Of a stretch of 64,000 nucleotides of DNA, positions 48,755-57,817 are shown piece by piece; the first letter of the stretch is position 1; every line of letters starts with the position of its first letter. The notes under the pieces were generated by a model. That model saw only the letters and a list, made by a program, of their open reading frames with translations, ran no database searches and was not told the origin of the DNA. Source of the DNA: Solwaraspora sp. WMMA2065 (GTDB taxonomy: Bacteria; Actinomycetota; Actinomycetes; Mycobacteriales; Micromonosporaceae); contig NZ_CP128361.1 of NCBI RefSeq assembly GCF_030345075.1, positions 248,001 to 312,000 on the forward strand, given 5' to 3'. A program made the position numbers and the translations under genes.

Positions 48755-49276
48755 TCAGCTGCGGCGCGGTGTCGCTCGGCGGCGCGGCTGCGGCACCGGC
48801 GGCACCGGGACGCCGGCGGCCTCCAGCGCCTCCCGCTGACCGCGAGCGGCGAGCCGGTCGGCGCGCTCGTTCTCCACGTGACCGGCGTGGCCCTTCACCC
48901 AGTGCCAGACGACCTCGTGGTGACGGGCGACGGCGGCGTCGAGCTCCCGCCACAAATCCTCGTTCTTGACCGGCTCGCCGGCTTTCGTACGCCAGCCGTT
49001 GCGTTTCCAGTTCGCCATCCACGACAGGACACCGTTACGGACGTACGTGCTGTCGGTGTACAGGTCGACGGTGGACGCCCGGGTCAGCGCGGCCAGCGCC
49101 CGGATCGGGGCGGTGAGTTCCATCCGGTTGTTCGTCGTCGCGCCGGCCTCACCGCCGCACAGTTCCTTCTCGGCCTCGCCGTAGCGCAGCAGGGCGCCCC
49201 AACCGCCCGGCCCCGGATTGCCGCTGCACGCGCCGTCGGTCCAGATCTGCACCCGCGTCGTCCTCAGCCCTGCCAC
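48755..49276 (-). CDS. rnhA: ribonuclease HI
   Basis: 173 aa. Degrades the RNA strand of RNA-DNA hybrids. Catalytic acids visible: Asp14 ([16 protein letters not shown]), Glu53 (NNRMELTA), Asp75 ([11 protein letters not shown]), Asp140 (ENERADRLA), with His130 in WVKGHAGH. A ~30-residue Pro/Arg-rich tail follows. Standard bacterial RNase HI. Confidence 0.95.
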   Translation of the reverse strand: MAGLRTTRVQIWTDGACSGNPGPGGWGALLRYGEAEKELCGGEAGATTNNRMELTAPIRALAALTRASTVDLYTDSTYVRNGVLSWMANWKRNGWRTKAGEPVKNEDLWRELDAAVARHHEVVWHWVKGHAGHVENERADRLAARGQREALEAAGVPVPPVPQPRRRATPRRS

Positions 49277-49406
49277 CCGGACAACCTACTGGTCGGCTTG
49301 ACCGCGGTCGTCCCGGCACGGCCGTTCACTCCGGTACCCACCGTTTCGCGACAGCAGGCGGAAGGGCGGAGCGGTACGTCGAGTCGTCAACTCCGTGTCG
49401 GCAACC

Positions 49407-50126
49407 TCAACCCTGCACGTCGAGGTCACGCAGCGCGTACCGCAGGTGCGACCACTCCTCGTCGAGGATCACGTGAAGGCAGTGCAGGACGGACACGTCG
49501 TGCTCGGGTGACCACGCGCTCGGTCGGGGCTCGGCGAGCAGGTCCGCCGTGACGGTGGTGAGGAACTCCCGGACCATGGCCTGCCGCTCGGCACGTAGCT
49601 GGAGCACCACCGTGAGGGCCGGCTTCTCCGTCGCGAAGATCGACATGTCGAAGCCGTCCAACTCGTACTCGGCGTGGGGCTGGCCGAGCGGGTGGAAGGG
49701 CTGAGGCAGGCGCAGGATCGCCTTGCCGAGCCAGGCGTCGGTGGCGAACACGAGGTGGCGAAGCGTCTGCGCGAAGGACCACTCACCGTCGACCGAGACG
49801 TCGACGGCACCCTCGGGCAAGGACGGAATACGGTCAACCGCGGCCGCCCACGCCAGTTCGAGTGCCCTCCACGCCGTGCGCAGACCGTCCGGATCCTCGG
49901 CCCGCATCAGCTCACGCCCGGGGAACCGCCGGTTGAGTTCGGCCTCGACGAGCGGCACGACGTCGACCCCGTTGACCAGCAGCGCGCCGTCGGCAAGCCA
50001 CGGCGCGTCGATGTCCAGCCCGCGCACGTCGACGCCGCGCATCACCGCGCCGGCCAGCGTCGACCGGTTGAACCGGGCACCCCGCAGGTCCCGGTCGACG
50101 AAGCTTGTGACGTCCTCCCGAGTCAT
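49407..50126 (-). CDS. DinB-family protein with N-terminal pentapeptide-like segment
   Basis: 239 aa. Residues 1-45 contain FVDRDLRGARFNRSTLAGAVMRGVDVRGLDID, a pentapeptide-repeat-like coil. The DinB four-helix bundle follows: WSFAQTLRHLVFATDAWLGK (His ligand) and HCLHVILDEEWSHLRYALRDL (two further His). ATG start at 50126. A plausible thiol-dependent transferase of unknown substrate. Confidence 0.82.
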   Translation of the reverse strand: MTREDVTSFVDRDLRGARFNRSTLAGAVMRGVDVRGLDIDAPWLADGALLVNGVDVVPLVEAELNRRFPGRELMRAEDPDGLRTAWRALELAWAAAVDRIPSLPEGAVDVSVDGEWSFAQTLRHLVFATDAWLGKAILRLPQPFHPLGQPHAEYELDGFDMSIFATEKPALTVVLQLRAERQAMVREFLTTVTADLLAEPRPSAWSPEHDVSVLHCLHVILDEEWSHLRYALRDLDVQG

Positions 50127-50190
50127 CGCACTCCTCCTGTCCTCTCGGCTCCGGTCCCCCCGGCTCCCGCCGTCGGCGACCGCAGCGAGG

Positions 50191-51168
50191 CTACCGCCCG
50201 GGTACGACGCGGGCTGGCGTCTCTGCGGCGCCGACCGTTGGGCGCAGCGGCAGTCGGAGTGCGAGGCCGACAACGGCCAGGCCGTACCCGAGGAAGACGG
50301 GTTGGAGCCAGGAGACCGGACCGATGACGGCGACCTGGACGACGATCCACAGGACCAGTGCGGCCCCGACGACGAGGTGGCCGAGCGGTGCCCACGACCG
50401 CCGGCTGACCGCGGCGACCACCACGACGCCGGGCAGGACCCCGTTGACCGCCGCCAGGGCGGCGCCGGCCAGCACCGGAGAGGCAAACGGCAGGTCAGCG
50501 GTGACGGGCCCGAGGTCCATGCCGCCGGTGGTCAGCCCAACGGCACCGCCGACCGCGCTGACGGCGAGGAACGTTTCGAGCCCGATGAGAACCCGCTCCC
50601 GGCGGAGCAGTCGCCGCCGGTCGGGGAGTCCACGCTCCGGCGCGGCCTGCCCTACCTGCTGACCGGGCGCGACGTCGCGGTCCGGGGTCAGCGCCAGCGA
50701 GCGCCGCAGCGACGCGGTCGAGCACAGCCCGACGAGCCCGGCCGCCAGGATGCCGTAGAGCGCCTCGATGATCGACCGCTGCGGCAGCAGGACGACCTCC
50801 AGCAGGATCCATCCGCCGAGCGCGATCCCCGACACCCCGGTGGCGGCCCACGACCAGTGCCGGCCGGTCACCCGTTGCACCGGGGCGAGCCAGCGCCACC
50901 GTGGTCTGCGCAGCAGCCCGAACGCGCTGACCAGCGAGCCGAGACCGAGACCGGCCCCCAGCACCAGCCCGGGTAGCCGCCAGGTGTCGATCAACGGCAG
51001 GTCACGGAGCCATTCCGTACGCACGAATTCGTTGCCGTACGGGTACAGCCACATCTCCACGCCGCCGCCGACCGCCGTGACGCCGACGAAGATCAGCAGG
51101 CCGGCCGCCACCCGTACCGTCCACGGGCGGGACCGGATCGGCTCGGGAAGCCCGGTGGTTGAGCCCAT
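50191..51168 (-). CDS. multi-helix membrane protein of unknown function
   Basis: 325 aa with about eight helices, grouped as four (VAAGLLIFVGVTAVGGGVEMWL through the region around 160) then four after a cytoplasmic basic loop (PERGLPDRRRLLRRERV). No recognised family motif. ATG start. The neighbours (DinB, IclR) suggest no function. Confidence 0.7.
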   Translation of the reverse strand: MGSTTGLPEPIRSRPWTVRVAAGLLIFVGVTAVGGGVEMWLYPYGNEFVRTEWLRDLPLIDTWRLPGLVLGAGLGLGSLVSAFGLLRRPRWRWLAPVQRVTGRHWSWAATGVSGIALGGWILLEVVLLPQRSIIEALYGILAAGLVGLCSTASLRRSLALTPDRDVAPGQQVGQAAPERGLPDRRRLLRRERVLIGLETFLAVSAVGGAVGLTTGGMDLGPVTADLPFASPVLAGAALAAVNGVLPGVVVVAAVSRRSWAPLGHLVVGAALVLWIVVQVAVIGPVSWLQPVFLGYGLAVVGLALRLPLRPTVGAAETPARVVPGR

Positions 51169-51297
51169 ACCTCAACAGTGGCCGCCCGGCGCTGCGCCGG
51201 CATTGGGCCGAAGGTCCCGGACGGGCCGTTTCGACCGGGTCCCCGGCCCCGGTCCGGCCCGGTCACCGGTTCGGCGGGTACGGCGGGTGCGGCGCGG

Positions 51298-52104
51298 TCA
51301 GGCGCCGGGCAGCCGGGTGGCCCGACCCGGCGCGGCGATCCGCAGATCGGCCTCGATCTTGGCGGCGGTGGCCAGCAGGTGCGGCAGCAGTTCGCGGCGG
51401 ATCGACTCGACGGTGTTGCGGCTGGCGTGCACCGAGATGTTCACCGCAGCGACCACTTTGCCGGCCCGGTCCCGGATCGGTGCCGCCACCGACCGCAGAC
51501 CTTCCTCCAACTCCTGGTCGACGATGGCGTAGCCCTGGGCGCGGACCCGGTCCAGCTCCGCCCGCAATGCCGCCATGGTGTGGGCGGTACGGGAGGTGAG
51601 CCGGTCCAGCCGGCTGCGCTCCAGCCGGGCGAGCACCTCCTCCTCCGGCAGGTGCGCCAGCAGCACCCGGCCGACCGAGGTGGCGTACGCCGGGAACCGG
51701 GTCCCTACGTTGATCGACACCGTCATGATCCGCGAGGTCGGCACCCGGGACACGTAGACGATCGAGTCGCCGTCCAGCACGCACACCGACGACGACTCGT
51801 GCACCTGGGCGACCAGCCGTTCCAGGTGCGGCTCGGCCACCTCGGGCAGCGAGATGGCCGACAGGTAGGCGTAGCCCAGCTCCAGCACCCGGGGAGTGAG
51901 CGAGAACATCCGTCCGTCGGTGCGGACGTAGCCGAGGTCGACCAGGGTGAGCAGGAACCGGCGGGCGGCGGCGCGGGTCAGGTCGCAGATCCGGGCCACC
52001 TCGCTGAGTGTCAACTCAGGATGCTGGGCGTCGAAGGCGCGGATCACGGCCAGGCCGCGTTCCAACGACTGCACGAAGTGAGCTTCCCGCCCGTGCTCGC
52101 TCAT
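51298..52104 (-). CDS. pcaR: IclR-family regulator (PcaR/PcaU/PobR type)
   Basis: 268 aa. IclR helix-turn-helix at about 10-70 (SLERGLAVIRAFDAQHPELTLSEVARICDLTRAAARRFLLTL, YVRTDGRMFSLTPRVL) and effector domain after that (ATSVGRVLLAHLP, VVAAVNISVHASR). Within the IclR family this has the PcaR/PobR-type spacing. It is the last gene of the pca run (29 bp after pcaC). Three palindromes of the PcaU/PcaR type (15 bp, GTTC...GAAC) near pobA and pcaI are its probable sites. Expected to respond to 4-hydroxybenzoate, protocatechuate or 3-oxoadipate; which one is not deducible. Confidence 0.88.
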   Translation of the reverse strand: MSEHGREAHFVQSLERGLAVIRAFDAQHPELTLSEVARICDLTRAAARRFLLTLVDLGYVRTDGRMFSLTPRVLELGYAYLSAISLPEVAEPHLERLVAQVHESSSVCVLDGDSIVYVSRVPTSRIMTVSINVGTRFPAYATSVGRVLLAHLPEEEVLARLERSRLDRLTSRTAHTMAALRAELDRVRAQGYAIVDQELEEGLRSVAAPIRDRAGKVVAAVNISVHASRNTVESIRRELLPHLLATAAKIEADLRIAAPGRATRLPGA

Positions 52105-52133
52105 GGCTCTCCTGTGGTGATGGTCGCAGAACC

Positions 52134-52640
52134 CTAACCGGGTTCCACCGTGCCCGGATCCACCGGTGGCCCTGCTTCGCTGTCGGAGATCCGACCACCC
52201 GGTCCCGGGTTCTCGGCCAGCACCCGCTGGGCCACCGCGTACGCGCTGTTCGCGGCCGGTACGCCCGCGTAGACCGCCGTGTGCAGCAGCACCTCGCTGA
52301 TCTCCTGTGCGGTCAACCCGTTGCGCAGCGCGGCCCGCACGTGCATCGCCAGCTCGTCGGTGCAGTGCAGGGCGGTCAGTACGGCGAGCGTGACGCAGCT
52401 GCGGGTCCGCCGGTCCAGCCCGTCGCGGGTCCAGACGCTGCCCCACGCGTACCGGGTGATGAAGTCCTGGAAGTCGGCGGTGAACTCGGTCGTGTTGGCC
52501 ACCGCCCGGTCCACGTGCGCGTCGCCGAGGACCGCCCGGCGTACCGCCATCCCGGCGTCATACCTCGGATCCGACGACGACGGTGCGGCCCGAGGGCCGG
52601 GCGACGGAGTCGTGGCGTCAACCGGCGGATCGGTCGGCAT
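52134..52640 (-). CDS. pcaC: 4-carboxymuconolactone decarboxylase
   Basis: 168 aa including a Pro/Ser-rich leader of ~28. The AhpD-like decarboxylase core is DFQDFITRYAWGSVWTRDGLDRRTRSCVTLAVLTAL...HVRAALRNGLTAQEISEVLLHTAVYAGVPAANSAY. It converts 4-carboxymuconolactone to the enol-lactone. In many actinomycetes it is fused with PcaD (PcaL); here it is separate but overlaps pcaD by 23 bp. Confidence 0.93.
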   Translation of the reverse strand: MPTDPPVDATTPSPGPRAAPSSSDPRYDAGMAVRRAVLGDAHVDRAVANTTEFTADFQDFITRYAWGSVWTRDGLDRRTRSCVTLAVLTALHCTDELAMHVRAALRNGLTAQEISEVLLHTAVYAGVPAANSAYAVAQRVLAENPGPGGRISDSEAGPPVDPGTVEPG

Positions 52641-53436
52641 CGCCGGTCACCTCCTGTCCGGTGAGATGCGTCAGGATCAACTCGGACACCTGATCGGCCT
52701 GCTCGACGCTGGCCAGGTGCGCGGCGTCGGCGACGATCTGCAGGGTGGCGTCGGGGATGCCGGCGACGATCGTCTCGCTGTGCGACGGCGGGGTGGCCGG
52801 GTCGTCGGCGCCGGCGATCACCAGGGTCGGCGCGGTGATCCTCGGCAGCAGCCCGGTCAAATCCATCTGTCCGATCGCGACGCAGCAGCCGGCGTACCCC
52901 TCGGCCGGGGTGGCCGCGATCATCGCGCGGGCGGCGGCGAAGACGTCGGGTCGCCGGGCGGCGAACCCGGGGGTGAACCAGCGGGCCGCGACCGTGTCGG
53001 CCACCACGCCGGTGCCTTCGGCCCGCACCGTGGCCGCCCGGTCGGCCCATGCCTGGGCCGGGCCGAGCAGCGCGGAGGTGCAGCAGAGCACCAGCCGGTC
53101 GACCCGGGCGGCGGCGTGTCCGGCCAGCCACATCCCGGTCATCCCGCCGAGGGACACCCCGGCCACGTGGACCCGGTCCAGCTCCAGCCGGTCGAGCAGG
53201 GCGAGCACGTCGGCCCCGAGATCGTCCAGACTGTACGGACCGGGCGGTACGGGGGAGCGGCCGTGCCCCCGGGTGTCGTAGCGCAGCACCCGCAGCCCGG
53301 CACCGGTGAGCACCGGCACCTGCGGATCCCACATCGCCCGGGTGCTGCCCAGCGAGTTGGCCAGCAGCACCACCGGCGCGCCGTCGGGTCCGACGATCTC
53401 GTGGTCGACCTCCACCGGGTGGCGGTCGGTGGTCAT
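52618..53436 (-). CDS. pcaD: 3-oxoadipate enol-lactone hydrolase
   Basis: 272 aa alpha/beta hydrolase. Nucleophile elbow GVSLGGM, oxyanion region LANSLGSTRAMWDPQ, catalytic His in DAAHLASVEQ, Asp in AGADDPATPP. It hydrolyses the enol-lactone to 3-oxoadipate. Its ATG shares one base with the pcaB stop. Confidence 0.93.
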   Translation of the reverse strand: MTTDRHPVEVDHEIVGPDGAPVVLLANSLGSTRAMWDPQVPVLTGAGLRVLRYDTRGHGRSPVPPGPYSLDDLGADVLALLDRLELDRVHVAGVSLGGMTGMWLAGHAAARVDRLVLCCTSALLGPAQAWADRAATVRAEGTGVVADTVAARWFTPGFAARRPDVFAAARAMIAATPAEGYAGCCVAIGQMDLTGLLPRITAPTLVIAGADDPATPPSHSETIVAGIPDATLQIVADAAHLASVEQADQVSELILTHLTGQEVTGDADRSAG

Positions 53437-54827
53437 CAGCGGTCCTCCTGAGTCAGTCGGCTGCGGTGGGCGCGCAGCGCCCGGTCGATCAGTTCGCGGT
53501 ACGCACCGAGGTAGCCGGCCGGGTCGAGCAACTCGTCCAGCTGGGCCCGGGTGAGCACCGCGCTGACCTGTGGGTCGGCGGCCAGCCGTTCGGCCAGCCC
53601 GGCGGCGGGACCGCCGGTGACCGCTACCTTGACGATCTCGTTGGCCCGGTGCCGGCCGAGCTGCCCGGCGAGTGCGCCGCTGACCCGTTCGGCGAGCAGC
53701 CCACCGCCGGTCAGGTCGAGGTTGGCCCGCATCCGCACGGCATCGACCCGTAACCCTTCCAGGCAGGTACGTAGCCAGTAGGCGGCCGAGCCGACCGACT
53801 CCAGCAGGCTGCGCAGCGCCCGCCACTCGGCGTGCCAGCCGCCGGCCGCCCGTTGGTGCTCCTGGGCCATCGCGGCAAGCAGGGTGGCGACCAGGCCGGG
53901 CGCCTGGTCGGCGCAGGCGACGGCGGTGACGGCCGCGACCGGGTTGCGTTTGTGCGGCAGGGTCGACGATCCGCCGGGGCGTTCCTCGGCCAGCTCGGCG
54001 ACCTCGGTCTGGGCGTGCAGCGTGACGTCGCGGGCGATCTTGCTGATGCTGCCGGCGGTGCCGCCGAGCACGCCGGCCAGCTCGGCCAGCCGGCTCCGGT
54101 CGGTGTGCCAGGGCAGCTGCGGGGCGGCCAGGTCGAGCTCGACGGCGAGCCGATTGACCAGAGCCGGGCCGTCGGTGCCGAACGCGGCGAGGGTGCCTGC
54201 GGCGCCGCCGAGCTGAACGGCGGGGACCTCGTCCCGGACGGTGCCCAGCCGGCGGGCGGCGGTGTCCAACGCGGTCAGCCAGCCGGCGGCGACCAGTCCG
54301 AAGGTGGTCGGCAGTGCCTGCTGCAGCAGGGTCCGGGCGGGCAGCAGGGTGTCCCGGTGTGTGGCGGCCAGCCGGGCGGCGGCCGAGGCGGTCCGCCGTA
54401 CGTCGTCCAGCATCGGACCCAGCGCCCGGCGGACCACCAGCATTGCGGCCGTGTCCAGGATGTCCTGGCTGGTGGCCCCGGCGTGCACGTACCGGGCGCT
54501 GTCCGGCCCGACGGCGGCGCGCAACGCGGCGACCAGCGGCACCACCGGGTTGCCGGCGCCGGTCGCACCCGCGCCGATCGCCGCCGGGTCGAACCGGTGG
54601 TCGCGGGCGGTGGCGGTGATCGCCTCGGCGGCGGCCGACGGCACCGACCCGCCGGCCGCCTGGGCGCGGGCCAACGCCGCTTCGGCGTCGAGCATGGCGC
54701 GCAGCCAGGCCCGGTCGTCGACGGCGGCCCGGACCCCGCCGGCGGCGAGCAACGGGTCGAACAGACCGACCGGCTCGGGATCGTCGATGGTGGACTCCGG
54801 GTCAGACGGCGAAGAAAACGGTTTCAT
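53436..54827 (-). CDS. pcaB: 3-carboxy-cis,cis-muconate cycloisomerase
   Basis: 463 aa, fumarase/aspartase superfamily. Signature GSSTLPHKRNPV, and the first conserved segment AGATSQDILDTA. It cyclises 3-carboxymuconate to 4-carboxymuconolactone. The start overlaps the pcaG 3' end by 26 bp. Confidence 0.95.
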   Translation of the reverse strand: MKPFSSPSDPESTIDDPEPVGLFDPLLAAGGVRAAVDDRAWLRAMLDAEAALARAQAAGGSVPSAAAEAITATARDHRFDPAAIGAGATGAGNPVVPLVAALRAAVGPDSARYVHAGATSQDILDTAAMLVVRRALGPMLDDVRRTASAAARLAATHRDTLLPARTLLQQALPTTFGLVAAGWLTALDTAARRLGTVRDEVPAVQLGGAAGTLAAFGTDGPALVNRLAVELDLAAPQLPWHTDRSRLAELAGVLGGTAGSISKIARDVTLHAQTEVAELAEERPGGSSTLPHKRNPVAAVTAVACADQAPGLVATLLAAMAQEHQRAAGGWHAEWRALRSLLESVGSAAYWLRTCLEGLRVDAVRMRANLDLTGGGLLAERVSGALAGQLGRHRANEIVKVAVTGGPAAGLAERLAADPQVSAVLTRAQLDELLDPAGYLGAYRELIDRALRAHRSRLTQEDR

Positions 54828-55389
54828 GCTCGCCCTGCAGTCGGATGTCGAACCGGTAGCCGTCCGGCTCGGCGGCCGCGATCACCGTGCCGCGTCGGGC
54901 CTGCGGCAGCCCGGCCAGCACCGGGTCGGCGGCGTTCGCGTCGGCCTCGTCCGGGAAGTAGATCCGGGTGACGACGCGGTGCAGCAACCCCCGGGCGAAC
55001 ACCGACACGGCGATGTGCGGGGCCTGCGGCTGTCCGTCCAATCCAGGTACCGGCCCCGGTTTGCGGGTGCGTACCGCCCACCCGCCGGTCCCGTCGGTGG
55101 GGCAGCGGCCGAAGCCGCGGAACCCGGCCACCGCGCCGCGCGGATCGTCCGGGTGGTCGAACCGGCCCTGCGGGTCAGCCTGCCAGGTCTCGATCAGACC
55201 GTCCGGCACCGGTTCGCCGGCGCCGTCGAGGAGCCGGCCACGCAGCCAGATCGCCGCCGGGTCGGTCTCGTCGACCACGAACGGCCCGTCCGGCCAGGGC
55301 AGGCCGATCCCCAGGTACGGTCCGACGGTCTGCGCCGGGGTCAGCCCGGTCTGCTGGTCCCAGTCCGACGCGGTCACGCTGATGGTCAT
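54802..55389 (-). CDS. pcaG: protocatechuate 3,4-dioxygenase alpha subunit
   Basis: 195 aa. Intradiol dioxygenase fold: TPAQTVGPYLGIGLPW, then WLRGRLLDGAGEPVPDGLIETWQADPQGRF, HIAVSVFARGLLHRVVTRIYFPDE. It lacks the iron-ligand set found in the beta subunit, as usual for PcaG. The ATG overlaps the pcaH stop (ATGA). Confidence 0.95.
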   Translation of the reverse strand: MTISVTASDWDQQTGLTPAQTVGPYLGIGLPWPDGPFVVDETDPAAIWLRGRLLDGAGEPVPDGLIETWQADPQGRFDHPDDPRGAVAGFRGFGRCPTDGTGGWAVRTRKPGPVPGLDGQPQAPHIAVSVFARGLLHRVVTRIYFPDEADANAADPVLAGLPQARRGTVIAAAEPDGYRFDIRLQGEHETVFFAV

Positions 55390-56132
55390 GATTCCTCCAT
55401 CGGGGTCGCCTCGGTGCCGCGCAGCACGATGTCGAACCGGAAGCCGAGCGCCCATTCCTCGACCGTGTTGGCCAGGTCGAAGCTGGCGATCAGCCGTTGC
55501 CGGGCGGCCGGGTCGGGGATCGAGTTGAAGACCGGATCGTAGGGGAACAGCGGGTCGTCGGGGAAGTACATCTGGGTGACCAGTCGCTGGGTGAAGGCCC
55601 GGCCGAACAGCGAGAAGTGGATGTGCGCCGGCCGCCACGCGTTGGAGTGGTTGCGCCACGGGTAGGCGCCGGGCTTGATGGTGACGAACCGGTAGCGGCC
55701 CATCGAGTCGGTCATCGCCCGGCCGACGCCGGTGAAGTGCGGATCGAGCGGTACGTCGTGCTGGTCGAGCTTGTGCAGGTAGCGCCCGCCGGCGTTGGCC
55801 TGCCAGACCTCCACCAGGGTGTCCGGCACCGGTCGGCCGTCGCTGTCGCGGACCTGGCCGTGCACGATGATCCGTTGCCCCTGGGCTTCGCCGTCGCCGC
55901 TGCGGCTCAGGTCGGCGTCGGTCGCGCTGACCCGGCCCTCGCCGAGCAGCGGGCCGGTGATCTCGGTGAGCGTCTGCGGGAGCAGCACCGGCGACTGGGC
56001 GGGGGCACGCAGCACGGTGGACTTGTAGTCGGGGGAGAGCAGCGGCGGGTGCACGGCGGTGTCGTCGCGTCGGTAGCGCGGCAGGAGCAGCTCGCCGGGG
56101 CGGTCGGCCCGTACGGGCGTGGTGTCGGGCAT
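55386..56132 (-). CDS. pcaH: protocatechuate 3,4-dioxygenase beta subunit
   Basis: 248 aa, catalytic subunit. Iron ligands correspond to Tyr in NAGGRYLHK, Tyr in KPGAYPWRN and the two His in RPAHIHFSLFG. The N-terminal arm precedes ITGPLLGEGRV. It forms the (alpha-beta)n holoenzyme with PcaG and cleaves protocatechuate between its hydroxyls. GGAGG 8 nt before the ATG. Confidence 0.96.
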   Translation of the reverse strand: MPDTTPVRADRPGELLLPRYRRDDTAVHPPLLSPDYKSTVLRAPAQSPVLLPQTLTEITGPLLGEGRVSATDADLSRSGDGEAQGQRIIVHGQVRDSDGRPVPDTLVEVWQANAGGRYLHKLDQHDVPLDPHFTGVGRAMTDSMGRYRFVTIKPGAYPWRNHSNAWRPAHIHFSLFGRAFTQRLVTQMYFPDDPLFPYDPVFNSIPDPAARQRLIASFDLANTVEEWALGFRFDIVLRGTEATPMEES

Positions 56133-56167
56133 GGCGGTGCCTCCTTGGTCAGCTGTCCCCGCCGGGG

Positions 56168-56935
56168 TCAGGGGTTCAGCAGCTGGCGCAGGGCGGCCAG
56201 CTCCTGCGGGGTGGGTTCGTCGGTGGTCGTCAGGTCGGCGGCGACCTTCAGCGGCCAGCCGGTGGCCGCCACGGCCTGCTCGACACCCACTCCGGGGTGC
56301 AGCTGGGTGAGGGTCAGCTCGCAGGTGTCCGGGTCCGGGCGCAGCATGCCGAGGTCGGTGATGACCAGGGTGGGACCCCGGCCGCGCAGGCCGAGGCGTT
56401 GCCGGTCGCCGGGGCCCGCGCCGAAGCCGACCGAGGTGACGAAGTCGACCCGGTCGACGAACGTACGCCGACTCTGCGGCACGATGACGATCACCTCGCC
56501 GCACGAGGCGGCGATTTCCGGTGCTCCGCCCGCGCCGGGCAGCCGTACCAACGGGTCGGTGTAGTCGTCGCCGATCACCGTGGTGTTGATGTTGGCGTAC
56601 CGGTCTATCTGCGCGGCACCGAGGAAGCCGACGTCGATCCGGCCGGGCTGCAGCCAGTAGTTGAAGATCTCCGGCACCGACACGACCGTGTCGGCGGTCT
56701 CGGCGAGCACCCCGTCGCCGATGGACAGCGGCAGCCGGCCGGGCTTGGCGCCGATGGTGCCGGACTCGTAGACCAGCACCAGGTCGGGGGAGTGGGTCCG
56801 CCGGGCCAGGTTGGCTGCGGTGCTGGGCCGGCCGATGCCGACGAAGCAGCGGGCGTCGTCGCGCAGCGCCCGGGCGGCGGCGACGGTCATCATCTCGTCG
56901 CGGGTGAACCCCTCGACGGCTTGCGGCTCGTTCAT
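56168..56935 (-). CDS. pcaJ: 3-oxoadipate CoA-transferase subunit B
   Basis: 255 aa. Class I CoA-transferase beta-subunit, catalytic Glu in VLVYESGTIGAKP, with FVDRVDFVTSVGFGAG and the end HPGVGVEQAVAATGWPL. It overlaps pcaI by four bases and gives 3-oxoadipyl-CoA with it. Confidence 0.93.
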   Translation of the reverse strand: MNEPQAVEGFTRDEMMTVAAARALRDDARCFVGIGRPSTAANLARRTHSPDLVLVYESGTIGAKPGRLPLSIGDGVLAETADTVVSVPEIFNYWLQPGRIDVGFLGAAQIDRYANINTTVIGDDYTDPLVRLPGAGGAPEIAASCGEVIVIVPQSRRTFVDRVDFVTSVGFGAGPGDRQRLGLRGRGPTLVITDLGMLRPDPDTCELTLTQLHPGVGVEQAVAATGWPLKVAADLTTTDEPTPQELAALRQLLNP

Positions 56936-57771
56936 TCCGCACCACCGTACGTCGCGTCGGTCCCCGCCGCGGCCAGGACGTGTTCGTCGAGCCAGCGGGT
57001 GAAGGTGTCCCGGTCCCGGCTGATCTCGTCCCACTCCTGGTAGTAGTCGTTGGCCCGGTCGCTGTAGTCCATCGCGTACGACGGGTGCGCCCCGCCGGGC
57101 ACCTCGGCGACCCGGGTGACCGCCCAGCCGGGCAGCACCACGGCGCCGGGTCGGGGGGTCAGCTCGTCGACGATCTCCTCGACGGTGACCAGGGACCGTG
57201 CGGACGCCAGTACGACCTCCTTGTGGACCCCGGTGATGCCCCAGATCTGCACGTTGCCGTGCCGGTCGGCGCGTTGGGCGTGCACGATGCCGACGTCGGG
57301 GTTGAGCGCCGGTACGGCGGTGAGCACTTCGCCGGTGAACGGACAGGTGATGGGCGCGATGGTCGGGGTGCGGTCGGCGAGGTCGGTGCCGACGTAGCCG
57401 CGGAGTACGGCGAACGGCAGGCCGGCGGCGCCGGCGACGTACCGGTTGGCCATCCCGGCGTGGCTGTGCTCCTCGATCTCCAGCGGACGGGGCCAGCCGC
57501 GCTGTACCGCGTCGCGGAACCGGTGCAGCGAACCGACCCCGGGGTTGCCGGCCCAGCTGAAGATCAGCTTTTTGGCGCAGCCGGCGCCGATCAGCTGGTC
57601 GTAGACGACGTCCGGGGTCATCCGGATCAGCGTGAGGTCGCGTCGGCCCTGCCGGATGATCTCCTGCCCGGCCGCGGTCGGGATCAGGTGGGTGAATCCC
57701 TCCAGGGCGACGCTGTCGCCGTCGTGGACCAGGTCGGCGACACCGTCCGCCAGCGAGGAAATTTCAGCCAT
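56932..57771 (-). CDS. pcaI: 3-oxoadipate CoA-transferase subunit A
   Basis: 279 aa. CoA-transferase alpha-subunit; DGDSVALEGFTHLIPTAAGQEII and FSWAGNPGVGSLHRFRDA, with a C-terminal extension containing DYSDRANDYYQEWDEISRD. Length suits the actinobacterial 'CoA transferase subunit A' type. The operator palindrome at 57803-57817 is 31 bp upstream. GTG/ATG: ATG start. Confidence 0.93.
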   Translation of the reverse strand: MAEISSLADGVADLVHDGDSVALEGFTHLIPTAAGQEIIRQGRRDLTLIRMTPDVVYDQLIGAGCAKKLIFSWAGNPGVGSLHRFRDAVQRGWPRPLEIEEHSHAGMANRYVAGAAGLPFAVLRGYVGTDLADRTPTIAPITCPFTGEVLTAVPALNPDVGIVHAQRADRHGNVQIWGITGVHKEVVLASARSLVTVEEIVDELTPRPGAVVLPGWAVTRVAEVPGGAHPSYAMDYSDRANDYYQEWDEISRDRDTFTRWLDEHVLAAAGTDATYGGAE

Positions 57772-57802
57772 GCATCATCCCCGGTGCGTGTGATGAACAA
57801 AA

Positions 57803-57817
57803 GTTCGCTAAGCGAAC
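57803..57817. promoter_or_regulatory. PcaR/IclR-type operator upstream of pcaI
   Basis: GTTCGCTAAGCGAAC: a perfect 7-bp-arm inverted repeat around one base. It closely resembles the known PcaU/PcaR-type consensus GTTCGATAATCGCAC. It overlaps the pobA stop and sits 31 bp before the pcaI start. Confidence 0.75.
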
